From Dyadobacter sp. CY356 (lineage in GTDB: Bacteria > Bacteroidota > Bacteroidia > Cytophagales > Spirosomataceae): DNA of 64,000 nt. Below, in pieces: positions 25,258 to 33,592 of this stretch. The position numbers and the translations under genes were made by a program. The stretch spans positions 1-64,000 of the forward strand of contig NZ_JAJTSZ010000013.1 in NCBI RefSeq assembly GCF_021440195.1. The letters are read 5' to 3'. Position 1 is the first letter of the stretch. Each line of letters begins with the position of its first letter. Under the pieces are notes generated by a model. It made no database searches and had not been told where the DNA came from. It saw only the letters and a list, made by a program, of their open reading frames with translations.

Positions 25258-26430
25258 ATGATAAATCTAAAATCTCTTCCGCAAAGTCCGGAAAGCGCAC
25301 TTCAAAAATTAGGCTGGAACTGGATGCTGGGTACTGATACTACGCCTTATCTGGTAAAAGATGTTGTTGTGGTAGATGAAAACACAGCTACACAATACTA
25401 CGAAGCCGCTGCAACACTCTATGATATGTTTGTTGAGGCTGGTCAATACGCCATTGATAATCAGCTTTTTGACGAAATGGGCATAGCGCCCAACCTTGTT
25501 GAGCTCGTAAAACTTTCATGGGAAGAAGACCGTAATGTTCATCTTTACGGCCGTTTTGATCTTGCCGGTGGTTTTGACGGACAGCCTGTCAAACTGATAG
25601 AATTTAATGCGGATACTGCCACTTGTCTGCCGGAAAGTGCGGTGGTGCAATGGGCTCATTTGCGGACAAACAATGAGGATGATTCAAAGCAGTTCAATAC
25701 CTTGTATGAAACGCTTGTAAAACAATTTCAATACATCAAACTTGTCAACAATGACCTGACAGCGTCCATCCTTTTCTCAACCATGCGAGGTTTCCCGGAG
25801 GACGATACGAATGTGAATATCCTTTCAGAAGCGGCCAAAGAGGCTGGTTTTGATGTTGATTTCGCCTATATAGATGAGGTTGAATTTTCAAAGGAGGGAA
25901 TTTTTAAACAGGATAATTCAGGCTCAGGAGATTTTGTCCGTTTTGACTTTTGGTTTAAACTGGTTCCCTGGGAATATATCGGCGGCGATGAACCCGAACT
26001 TACCGCTATATTGACTGAAATTTCCAGGAACAGGCTTGCTGTAATTCTCAATCCGGCTTATACCTTACTGTTTCAGTCAAAATATATTCTCAAAGTTTTG
26101 TGGGATCTGTTCCCATATCATCCGCTTTTATTACAAACGGAACGGTATGTCATACCACATAAAAAATCAGTTAGTAAAGTTTTGTTTGGGCGGGAAGGTG
26201 CCAATGTTTCAATTATCGAAAAGGGCGGAGAGGTAATTGAAAAAGTAGACGGTGACTATGATGAGCAGAAAAGGATTTATCAGGAATACGTAGAATTTCC
26301 GAAAGATCAGGAAGGTTTTTCTTATCAGGCGGGTATATTTTATGCGGGAGAACCTTGTGCATTAGGTTTTCGCCGTGGCGGGAAAATTCTGGATAACACT
26401 GCTCAATTTGTAGGGCACATGGTTGAATAA
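25258..26430 (+). CDS. Glutathionylspermidine synthase-like ATP-grasp ligase (YgiC type)
   Basis: 390 aa, the size of the synthetase half of glutathionylspermidine synthase without the amidase domain. Recognisable parts are LYGRFDLAGGFDGQPVKLIE FNADT (nucleotide/substrate region), KFVPWE-like KLVPWEYIGG, NPAYTLLFQSKYILKVLW, and a C-terminal YQAGIFYAGEPCALGFRRGG. These proteins form an amide bond with ATP, but for the YgiC branch neither peptide nor amine is known. It forms a two- or three-gene unit with the lipoprotein before it and the GH30 gene after it. Confidence 0.85.
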   Translation: MINLKSLPQSPESALQKLGWNWMLGTDTTPYLVKDVVVVDENTATQYYEAAATLYDMFVEAGQYAIDNQLFDEMGIAPNLVELVKLSWEEDRNVHLYGRFDLAGGFDGQPVKLIEFNADTATCLPESAVVQWAHLRTNNEDDSKQFNTLYETLVKQFQYIKLVNNDLTASILFSTMRGFPEDDTNVNILSEAAKEAGFDVDFAYIDEVEFSKEGIFKQDNSGSGDFVRFDFWFKLVPWEYIGGDEPELTAILTEISRNRLAVILNPAYTLLFQSKYILKVLWDLFPYHPLLLQTERYVIPHKKSVSKVLFGREGANVSIIEKGGEVIEKVDGDYDEQKRIYQEYVEFPKDQEGFSYQAGIFYAGEPCALGFRRGGKILDNTAQFVGHMVE

Positions 26431-26446
26431 CCGGTTCTGACTTTTT

Positions 26447-28027
26447 ATGAAAATTGCTTTTACTGTTTTTTTTGGGTTTGCTTTCATCTTTGCTTTTGAT
26501 ATTAAATCTTTCGCTCAGGAAAATGAGCAGCCAATAATTTTCAAAATTGATACTAAAAACAGGGCTCAGGTTATAGAAAATTTTGGTGCGGCAGGTTGCT
26601 GGTTTTCAGAAGGAATTGGCAAATACTGGCCTGAACAGAAAAAGGAACAAATTGCTGAATGGCTTTTTAGTAAATCTTTTGATGAAAAGGGAAATCCAAA
26701 AGGTATCGGACTTTCTGCCTGGCGGTTCAATATCGGCGGTGGAACAGCCGAACAAGGCGATAGCAGCGGTATTAAAGATTTTCGGAAACGCGTTGAATCT
26801 TTTCAAAATCCCGACGGAAGTTACGACTGGACAAAACAAGCCGGCTATGTCTGGTTTGTCAAAAAAGCAAAACAGTATGGTGTTGAAAACCTGATCGCTT
26901 TTTCGAATACGCCTCCGGTTCAATTCACGCAAAATGGACGTGGTTTTAAAACTGAAAAAGATTATAAATCCAATCTGAAACCGGATAAGTATGGAGCTTA
27001 TGCCGGTTTTCTGGCAGATGTGATCAACCATTTTGACGCGGAAAATTTACATTTCAACTACATAAGCCCTGTTAATGAGCCACAATGGGACTGGTCGAAC
27101 AAACCCGGGCAAGCCAGTCAGGAGGGTACGCCGTGGCGAAATGAGGATATTTACAAAGTAACAACCGCGCTGGATAGTGCACTTACTGCTCAAAAGCTTT
27201 CTTCCAAAATTATGTTGGTTGAGGCCGGAATGCTGAATTATTTATACGCAGGCGCAGGAAATGCCAATCGTCAGATTCAGAATTTTTTTGGTAGTGACAG
27301 TAAGTTAAAATTAAGAAATTTGAAACACATGTCTGACTTCATTGGCGGGCATAGCTACTTTACAGAAAACGGAGACAGCAGTCTGGTGCAAATCAGAAAA
27401 AATGTGGCAGATACTGCCAGAAAATATGACGTTAAATTTTGGCAGACTGAGTATTCCATGCTGGCCGATGGCTTCCGTGAAGGCACAAAAGGAAAACGTT
27501 CGGCTATTGATTGTGCGCTCTTTCTGGCCAAGGTTATTCACAATGATCTGGTTGTTGGTAATGCATCAGCCTGGCAGTTATGGAATTCTTATGAGCCTGG
27601 CAGCCCGGAATTTGATACGCGTTATTTTCTGATTGCGTTAAAACCTAATGAAAAACATACCGATGGTGAATATTTCCAAACCAAAGGTTTGTGGGCTTTG
27701 GGGAATTTCAGCCGTTTTGTTCGTCCTGGTATGCACCGGTTAATTGTTGATCGAAGTGATAAAATAACTGATCTGAAAGCTGCACAAAATGTGATGTTAT
27801 CGGCTTATACGGATGGAAAAGGGAAAGTTGTTATTGTTGCCATTAATTATACAACGTCAGAAAAACAGATTAAGCTTGATCTCGCAAATGCCGGTAAAAC
27901 TTCAGTTTTAACAAAGTATATTACCAGTGCTTTGGAAGGCGATAATCTTAAATCTTATCCTGTTCAAAAGTTAAAGGATGCAGTGGTGCTACCGCCACGG
28001 TCGGTTGTGACGATGGTGGTTGATTGA
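26447..28027 (+). CDS. Secreted GH30-family glycoside hydrolase
   Basis: 526 aa with a signal peptide (about 1-24, ending KSFAQ). The (beta/alpha)8 barrel has the acid/base Glu in SPVNEPQWDW and the probable nucleophile Glu in FWQTEYSML. Early motifs GFGAAGCWFS-like (NFGAAGCWFSE) and GLSAWRFNIGGG are typical of GH30 endo-beta-1,6-galactanase/glucanase-like enzymes. A C-terminal beta-sandwich (about 430-526) completes the family layout. It probably works on a plant or fungal beta-linked glycan in the periplasm or outside. It starts 16 bases after the ATP-grasp gene. Confidence 0.88.
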   Translation: MKIAFTVFFGFAFIFAFDIKSFAQENEQPIIFKIDTKNRAQVIENFGAAGCWFSEGIGKYWPEQKKEQIAEWLFSKSFDEKGNPKGIGLSAWRFNIGGGTAEQGDSSGIKDFRKRVESFQNPDGSYDWTKQAGYVWFVKKAKQYGVENLIAFSNTPPVQFTQNGRGFKTEKDYKSNLKPDKYGAYAGFLADVINHFDAENLHFNYISPVNEPQWDWSNKPGQASQEGTPWRNEDIYKVTTALDSALTAQKLSSKIMLVEAGMLNYLYAGAGNANRQIQNFFGSDSKLKLRNLKHMSDFIGGHSYFTENGDSSLVQIRKNVADTARKYDVKFWQTEYSMLADGFREGTKGKRSAIDCALFLAKVIHNDLVVGNASAWQLWNSYEPGSPEFDTRYFLIALKPNEKHTDGEYFQTKGLWALGNFSRFVRPGMHRLIVDRSDKITDLKAAQNVMLSAYTDGKGKVVIVAINYTTSEKQIKLDLANAGKTSVLTKYITSALEGDNLKSYPVQKLKDAVVLPPRSVVTMVVD

Positions 28028-28043
28028 AAGTATTAATATCTGA

Positions 28044-28370
28044 TCAGACCAGTTTTAAGTGCTGATTTTCCAAGGTTACATTAAAATAAATATTTGCATT
28101 TAACGCTCTGAATACTTTTAAGACGGTATCAATGCTGGCACTATTTACACTGCTCTCCAATTTTGAAATTTGAGCTTTTTGTACACCTATAAGTTCTCCC
28201 AGCTGTTCTTGCGTTAAATTGCGCTCCTTTCTGGCGACTTTGATCATTTGCCCCAAAACATCCATTCTTAATTCATATTCGTAATCTTCTCTTTCCACAC
28301 TCCCTGCTTTCCCGATATATTTGTCTTTCATCTCGGCAAGCGAAAATGACTTTATTTGATTGTCTGCCAT
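28044..28370 (-). CDS. higA: HigA-type XRE antitoxin
   Basis: 108 aa with a clear helix-turn-helix of the XRE/Cro type near residues 50-75 (NLTQEQLGELIGVQKAQISKLE), followed by a dimerising tail. It would neutralise the toxin encoded just upstream and repress their operon. It starts 4 bases after the reconstructed end of the toxin frame, in toxin-first order as in HigBA loci. The reading frame is intact, unlike the toxin. Confidence 0.85.
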   Translation of the reverse strand: MADNQIKSFSLAEMKDKYIGKAGSVEREDYEYELRMDVLGQMIKVARKERNLTQEQLGELIGVQKAQISKLESSVNSASIDTVLKVFRALNANIYFNVTLENQHLKLV

Positions 28371-28374
28371 AACG

Positions 28375-28727
28375 TTATTTTTTTAGTTTACTTTCAAAGT
28401 ATTTATTCCTGATATTGATAGCTCGTTGAATTTCACCGGCTGGCATTTTATCTACCTTTTTTATCATGCCGTGGGTCGCAAAAACCAATGTTGACGCTTC
28501 ATTTTTTTATCCCAAAATGCTAACAACCTAATTTGTTGCCCTTCAAACCGTGTCCGGAATTCCCAAATATCAGCTTGTAGTTTTTTAAAAAGTCTTGGAT
28601 CATTAGTCTGTTGTGCAAGTTCAATATTATAAAATATTTTCCTGACTGCCTTTTTATTAAGGCTAGCCAAAAACTGATCCGCTTCTTCCAAAAATCGCGT
28701 GTGGAAATATTGCAATTTGTTTACCAA
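28375..28727 (-). pseudogene. higB: HigB/RelE-type toxin split by a frameshift at an A7 tract
   Basis: The first frame (TTG start near 28727) reads as a Gp49/HigB toxin to AFWDKK and then leaves the family, ending at 28464. Adding one A to the seven-A tract (T7 at 28502-28508 on the plus strand), or a -1 shift there, gives AFWDKKNEASTLVFATHG and then IKKVDKMPAGEIQRAINIR to a stop at 28375-28377. That yields a normal toxin of about 117 aa. Either the toxin is inactivated, the base was lost in sequencing, or slippage on the A tract restores it. Confidence 0.8.
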
Positions 28728-28761
28728 GACAATAAGTTTCTAAATATAGAAACTTATTGTC
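28728..28761. promoter_or_regulatory. 13-bp palindrome, probable operator of the toxin-antitoxin operon
   Basis: GACAATAAGTTTC (28728-28740) and its exact complement (28749-28761) flank TAAATATA. It touches the first codon of the toxin. The size and place suit a HigA-type autorepressor site overlapping the promoter. Confidence 0.6.
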
Positions 28762-28813
28762 AAACGAAAAAGACATATTCCAAATTTGAATTCAATATTT
28801 CCCTCTCATTCCC

Positions 28814-28821
28814 TACCTTTG
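28814..28821 (+). promoter_or_regulatory. -7 promoter box next to a start codon
   Basis: TACCTTTG fits TAnnTTTG exactly. The ATG at 28827 lies 5 bases after it, about where transcription should begin, so the mRNA may be leaderless. No good -33 box was seen at the expected spacing. Confidence 0.5.
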
Positions 28822-28826
28822 CCCCA

Positions 28827-29147
28827 ATGAAAATATTCAAGCTCATATTAAGCCTTTACATTTTACTTTTGTCGTGCTTTCCGTGCGGTGACGGGTTGGA
28901 TTGTAATGGGGAAGATGAGCTGAAAATTAGTTCTTCTTTGGAACATAAGGATCATTCTCACGAGACTGAATCCTGTACACCATTCTGTACTTGCAGCTGT
29001 TGTTCCGCGTCTACTTTGGCCCGATATGCAATTGCCGCAGTTAAAATCCCCAAAACCGTTTTCGCTGCTGTTAAATTTCCTGCGTACGCCGATCGTTTCC
29101 GCCCGGAATTTTCCTTCTCCATTTGGCAGCCGCCAAAGATTGCCTGA
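28827..29147 (+). CDS. Small Cys/His-rich exported protein of the metal efflux locus (DUF6660-like)
   Basis: 106 aa from ATG 28827; the longer open frame upstream is the complement of the toxin region and is not used. A hydrophobic N-terminus (KLILSLYILLLSCFPCGD) suggests export or a lipid anchor. A metal-ligand-like region follows: HKDHSHETES then CTPFCTCSCCS. The tail RPEFSFSIWQPPKIA is conserved, as far as I recall, in DUF6660 proteins that precede CzcA-type pumps in Bacteroidota. A role in binding or sensing periplasmic metal is an inference from composition and position. Confidence 0.7.
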   Translation: MKIFKLILSLYILLLSCFPCGDGLDCNGEDELKISSSLEHKDHSHETESCTPFCTCSCCSASTLARYAIAAVKIPKTVFAAVKFPAYADRFRPEFSFSIWQPPKIA

Positions 29148-29243
29148 TAACATCTTATTTTTTTGGTAAAATTTTGAGGTATTGAGCCGTTCAGGTTTTA
29201 TGTCAAAACTTTGCCTGTTTGTTATTTGGCAATTTAAATTTTC

Positions 29244-32200
29244 ATGTTAGATAAAATCATTCATTTCAGCATCTATAATAAATTTATTATAGGGCTTTTT
29301 ATGCTGGCATTGATCGCCGTGGGCGGTTATTCGCTGAGCAATTTGCCGATTGATGCCCTGCCCGACATTACCAATAATCAGGTGCAGATCATCACCACTT
29401 CTCCAACGCTGGCAACGCAGGAAGTGGAGCAGTTTATTACCTATCCGATTGAACTGGCGGTGAAATCAATTCCCAAAATTGTGGAGCTGAGATCAGTAAG
29501 TCGGTTTGGACTAAGTGTTGTTACCATCGTTTTTGAAGAAAATGCGGATATATACTGGGCCCGGGCGCAAATTTCCGAGCGATTGAAAGAGGCTGAAAGT
29601 AAAATTCCAAAAGGCCTGGGGAATCCTGAACTGGCACCGATCAGTACCGGGCTTGGTGAAATTTATCAATACGTGGTTTTCCCGCAAAAAGGTTTTGAAA
29701 AACAATATTCTGCAACGGAATTAAGAACAATCCAGGATTGGATCATTCGTCCGCAATTGATCGGGACGCCCGGTGTGGCCGAAGTGAATACACTCGGCGG
29801 AAGTCTGAAACAATACGAAATCGCGATTGAGCCAGACAAGTTGAAAGCGATGAATACCACAATCGCTGAGATTCTGGATGCATTGGAATTAAATAATGAA
29901 AATACCGGCGGTGCTTATATCGACAAAAAACCATACGCTTATTTCATTCGTGGAATTGGTATGGTCAACGGAATTGATGCGATAAACAAAATTGTAATCA
30001 AAACAAAAAATGAAATCCCGATTCTAATCAGGGATGTCGCTACTGTTCAAATAGGAAGCAGTATCCGTTATGGAGCTGTCACAAAAGATGGAAAAGGCGA
30101 AGAAGTAAGCGGGATGGTCATGATGCTCAAAGGCGAAAATAGCGCCGAAGTAGTATCCCGTGTCAAGGAAAAAATGGAGCAGATCAAGAAATCTCTGCCA
30201 AAAGGAGTTTCCATCGAAGCATTTGTTGACAGGACAAAACTCGTAAACCGCGCCATTGGTACGGTTGAAAGAAATCTTTTGGAAGGCGCATTAATTGTGG
30301 TTTTTGTGCTGATCCTGCTGATTGGAAATCTTCGAGCGGGATTAATTGTGGCTTCCGTTATTCCTCTGTCTTTGCTGTTTGCAGTCAGTATGATGCATTT
30401 ATTTGGCGTTTCCGGAAATCTGATGTCACTTGGTGCTATTGATTTTGGCTTGATCGTAGATGGTGCTGTGATTATTGTTGAAGCGATCATTCATAGATTA
30501 CAACTTAGCGTTAAAGGCAAATTGACGTCTCAGGAAATGGATGCAGAAGTATATGAAGCTTCTGCCAAAATTCGGAGCAGTGCCGCCTTCGGTGAAATAA
30601 TAATCCTGATTGTATACCTGCCCATTCTGGCACTGGTTGGTATTGAGGGCAAAATGTTCGGGCCGATGGCGCAAACCGTTTCGTTTGCAATTCTTGGTGC
30701 TTTCATTCTTTCACTGACCTATATCCCTATGATGACGGCGTTGTTTTTGAAAAAACAAACAGGACATAAGATCAATATCAGTGATAAGATCATTCATTTT
30801 TTTCAGCAGATTTATCAGCCGCTTCTGGCCAGGTCATTGAAGTTAAAAGGGTTGGTATTGTCAATTGCAGTAGTGCTTTTAATAATTTCCGCATTCATTT
30901 TTAACACCTTGGGAGGAGAATTTATCCCGACTTTGGACGAAGGAGATATCGCTACAAATCTGGTTATCGCTTCGGGAAGCTCACTGTCTCAGGAAATCGA
31001 AGCGACCACAAAAGCGGAGCAGATACTAAAAGCCAAATTTCCGGAAGTAAAAATGATCGTCACTAAAATTGGAAGTTCCGAAATCCCGACCGATCCCATG
31101 CCTATGGAAGTGGGTGATATGATTATCATTTTGAAAGATAAAAAAGACTGGACCTCGGCCAGGACCAAGGAGGAATTGATGGATAAAATGTCAGAGGCAC
31201 TAGAGGCCATTCCCGGTGCTTCCACAGAGTTTTCGCAACCGATCCAGATGCGTTTTAATGAATTGATGACAGGTGTAAGAAGCGATGTGGCGGTCAAAAT
31301 TTTTGGTGAAGATCTTGAAATGCTGGTCAGCAAGGGTGATGAAGTATTGAAAATTATCCGGAATGTAAAAGGCGTTACCGAAGCCAAAACGGAAAGGGTT
31401 GCCGGATTACCGCAAATTACGGTGCGTTATAACAAAGACAAACTTGCTTTATATGGATTAAATGTGGGAGATCTTAACAAAGTAATCAGGACTGGTTTTG
31501 CCGGAGAAGTGGCAGGTGTGGTTTACGAAGGGGAAAAACGTTTTGATATGGTTGTCAGGCTGGCGCAGGAAAAACGCCAGGATATTTCAAATCTGAAAAC
31601 GCTGTTTGTTTCACTTCCGTCCGGGAGTCAGATTCCTCTGGAACAGGTTGCTGATATAGCTTATGAACCCGGTCCGATGCAGATCAGCAGGGAAGATGGA
31701 AAAAGAAGAATTGTTGTAGGATTTAACGTGCGTGACCGGGATGTAAAAAGTGTAATCGAAGAAATTCAGAAAAAGCTGGATCAGCAATTAAGTTTGCCGG
31801 CGGGTTATTATGTGACTTACGGCGGACAATTTCAGAATCTGATTCAGGCCAATGAACGTCTGGCGGTGGCAGTGCCTGTGGCTTTGCTACTGATTTTTGT
31901 CCTGCTGTTTTTTACTTTCCGTTCTGTAAGCCAGTCGTTGCTGATCTTTTCGGCCATTCCTTTTTCAGCCATTGGCGGCATATTTGCGCTTTGGATCCGG
32001 AATATGCCATTCAGTATTTCGGCTGGTGTTGGTTTTATAGCATTGTTTGGCGTGGCGGTTTTAAATGGTATCGTTCTGATCGGTTATTTCAATCAGTTAA
32101 AAGCCGAAGGATTATCCGATATCATGCAACGAATTAAGGAAGGCACCAGCGTTCGTTTGCGACCTGTTCTGATGACTGCTGCCGTTGCCTCGCTTGGTTT

Positions 32201-33584
32201 CCTCCCCATGGCGATTAGTACAAGTGCAGGAGCGGAAGTGCAGAAACCGCTGGCAACTGTGGTAATTGGCGGCTTGATCAGTGCTACTTTGTTGACGCTG
32301 ATTGTTTTACCAATTCTTTACTGGTATCTGGAAAGTAATTTAAAAATCAAAAAATCAGGTATTACCGCTTTGATCATTTTGTTTTTTATCGGATTTGAAA
32401 CAACAGCACAACCGATCCCAAAACTGAGTTTACAACAGGCTATTGAGTTGGGATCAAAAAATAACCAGTTACTGTCAGCAGGAGAACTGGAAATAAAAAT
32501 GCAGTCGCAACTTACCGGAACAGCGTTTGACATCCCCAAAACGAATATTGGTGGTATGCTGGGACAATACAATACCAAAGCTTTTGATCAGAATTATGAG
32601 GTTTCCCAAACTTTTAGTCCGTTCCAATATGGTGCCCGGAAGGAAGTATTAAACAATAATCTCAAAAGCAGCCAGATCAGGCTGGAACAGTCGAAGAAGG
32701 AAATCACCTATTCGATCCGGCAAAACTGGACTTCACTTTTGTATTTGACCAAACTAAATAATTCACTTACAAAACAAGACAGCATTCTTGGCCAGTTTGT
32801 CAAAGCCGCTTCATTGAGATTTCAAACCGGTGAAACAAATCTACTCGAAAAGACCACGGCCATTACCAAACAGCAGGAAATCCAGCAACGTATCAGGCAA
32901 AATGAAAGTTTGGTGGCAGTTGGAAAATCAAAAGTCAGATTGCTGTTGAATCTCAATACTGATTTTAATGTCAGTGATACCACGTTTACGGCGTTGCCGG
33001 TTAGTACTTTATTTGATACAACAGCCATCAATCAAAATCCCGTTTTTCTACATGCTTTACAGCAGGTAGAAATTGCAAGAGCTAATAAAAATCTGGAAAA
33101 GGCATTGCTGATGCCGGATTTTACCGCCGGATATTTTATTCAATCGCTTACAGGAAATCAGGACATTAACGGTCAGAACATCAATTATAATGGTGTGCCA
33201 CGTTTTCAGGGTTTCAAGGCTGGTATTGCTATTCCGGTTTTTTCAAAAAGTTACCGGTCAAAAGTTCGGGCTGCGGAAACGAATATTCAATTGCAGCAAA
33301 AAAATGTGGATTACCTTCAATCCCAACTCCAAAACCAGTATCAGCAGCAGCTGACCCAGCTTTACACGTACCAATCGCTGATTGAATACTACCAGACTTC
33401 TGCTATTCCCAACGCAAGGACGATTTCTGCCAATGCTTCAAAAAGTTACCAGAGCGGTGAAATTTCGTATGTGGAATATCTTCAGGGAATTCAGACAGCA
33501 CTGGATATCGATATGAATTATCTGAAAGCGGTTGCAGATTTTAACCAGGCTTTTGCGAGCCTGCAATATTTATTGAATCAATAA
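29244..33584 (+). CDS. Heavy-metal efflux RND pump fused to a TolC-type outer-membrane factor (CzcA-TolC)
   Basis: 1446 aa. Residues 1 to about 1035 are a CzcA/CusA-type HME-RND pump: NLPIDALPDITNNQVQI at the start, the proton-relay helix GAIDFGLIVDGAVIIVE, GGEFIPTLDEGDI, and the C-terminal transmembrane set. Residues about 1060-1446 are an outer-membrane-factor domain (LSLQQAIELGSKNNQLL; two coiled-coil repeats; SYQSGEISYVEYLQ). The joint carries a hydrophobic stretch GITALIILFFIGF followed by ETTAQ, which looks like the former TolC signal peptide and may act as an extra membrane crossing. It pumps divalent or monovalent heavy metal ions with the adaptor encoded next, 8 bases on. Confidence 0.93.
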   Translation: MLDKIIHFSIYNKFIIGLFMLALIAVGGYSLSNLPIDALPDITNNQVQIITTSPTLATQEVEQFITYPIELAVKSIPKIVELRSVSRFGLSVVTIVFEENADIYWARAQISERLKEAESKIPKGLGNPELAPISTGLGEIYQYVVFPQKGFEKQYSATELRTIQDWIIRPQLIGTPGVAEVNTLGGSLKQYEIAIEPDKLKAMNTTIAEILDALELNNENTGGAYIDKKPYAYFIRGIGMVNGIDAINKIVIKTKNEIPILIRDVATVQIGSSIRYGAVTKDGKGEEVSGMVMMLKGENSAEVVSRVKEKMEQIKKSLPKGVSIEAFVDRTKLVNRAIGTVERNLLEGALIVVFVLILLIGNLRAGLIVASVIPLSLLFAVSMMHLFGVSGNLMSLGAIDFGLIVDGAVIIVEAIIHRLQLSVKGKLTSQEMDAEVYEASAKIRSSAAFGEIIILIVYLPILALVGIEGKMFGPMAQTVSFAILGAFILSLTYIPMMTALFLKKQTGHKINISDKIIHFFQQIYQPLLARSLKLKGLVLSIAVVLLIISAFIFNTLGGEFIPTLDEGDIATNLVIASGSSLSQEIEATTKAEQILKAKFPEVKMIVTKIGSSEIPTDPMPMEVGDMIIILKDKKDWTSARTKEELMDKMSEALEAIPGASTEFSQPIQMRFNELMTGVRSDVAVKIFGEDLEMLVSKGDEVLKIIRNVKGVTEAKTERVAGLPQITVRYNKDKLALYGLNVGDLNKVIRTGFAGEVAGVVYEGEKRFDMVVRLAQEKRQDISNLKTLFVSLPSGSQIPLEQVADIAYEPGPMQISREDGKRRIVVGFNVRDRDVKSVIEEIQKKLDQQLSLPAGYYVTYGGQFQNLIQANERLAVAVPVALLLIFVLLFFTFRSVSQSLLIFSAIPFSAIGGIFALWIRNMPFSISAGVGFIALFGVAVLNGIVLIGYFNQLKAEGLSDIMQRIKEGTSVRLRPVLMTAAVASLGFLPMAISTSAGAEVQKPLATVVIGGLISATLLTLIVLPILYWYLESNLKIKKSGITALIILFFIGFETTAQPIPKLSLQQAIELGSKNNQLLSAGELEIKMQSQLTGTAFDIPKTNIGGMLGQYNTKAFDQNYEVSQTFSPFQYGARKEVLNNNLKSSQIRLEQSKKEITYSIRQNWTSLLYLTKLNNSLTKQDSILGQFVKAASLRFQTGETNLLEKTTAITKQQEIQQRIRQNESLVAVGKSKVRLLLNLNTDFNVSDTTFTALPVSTLFDTTAINQNPVFLHALQQVEIARANKNLEKALLMPDFTAGYFIQSLTGNQDINGQNINYNGVPRFQGFKAGIAIPVFSKSYRSKVRAAETNIQLQQKNVDYLQSQLQNQYQQQLTQLYTYQSLIEYYQTSAIPNARTISANASKSYQSGEISYVEYLQGIQTALDIDMNYLKAVADFNQAFASLQYLLNQ

Positions 33585-33592
33585 TTGAAATC

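Noticed and set aside
28611..28826. 72-residue extension of the Cys/His-rich protein
   Set aside because: It is the complement of the toxin gene and its operator; the ATG at 28827 begins a signal-like sequence.
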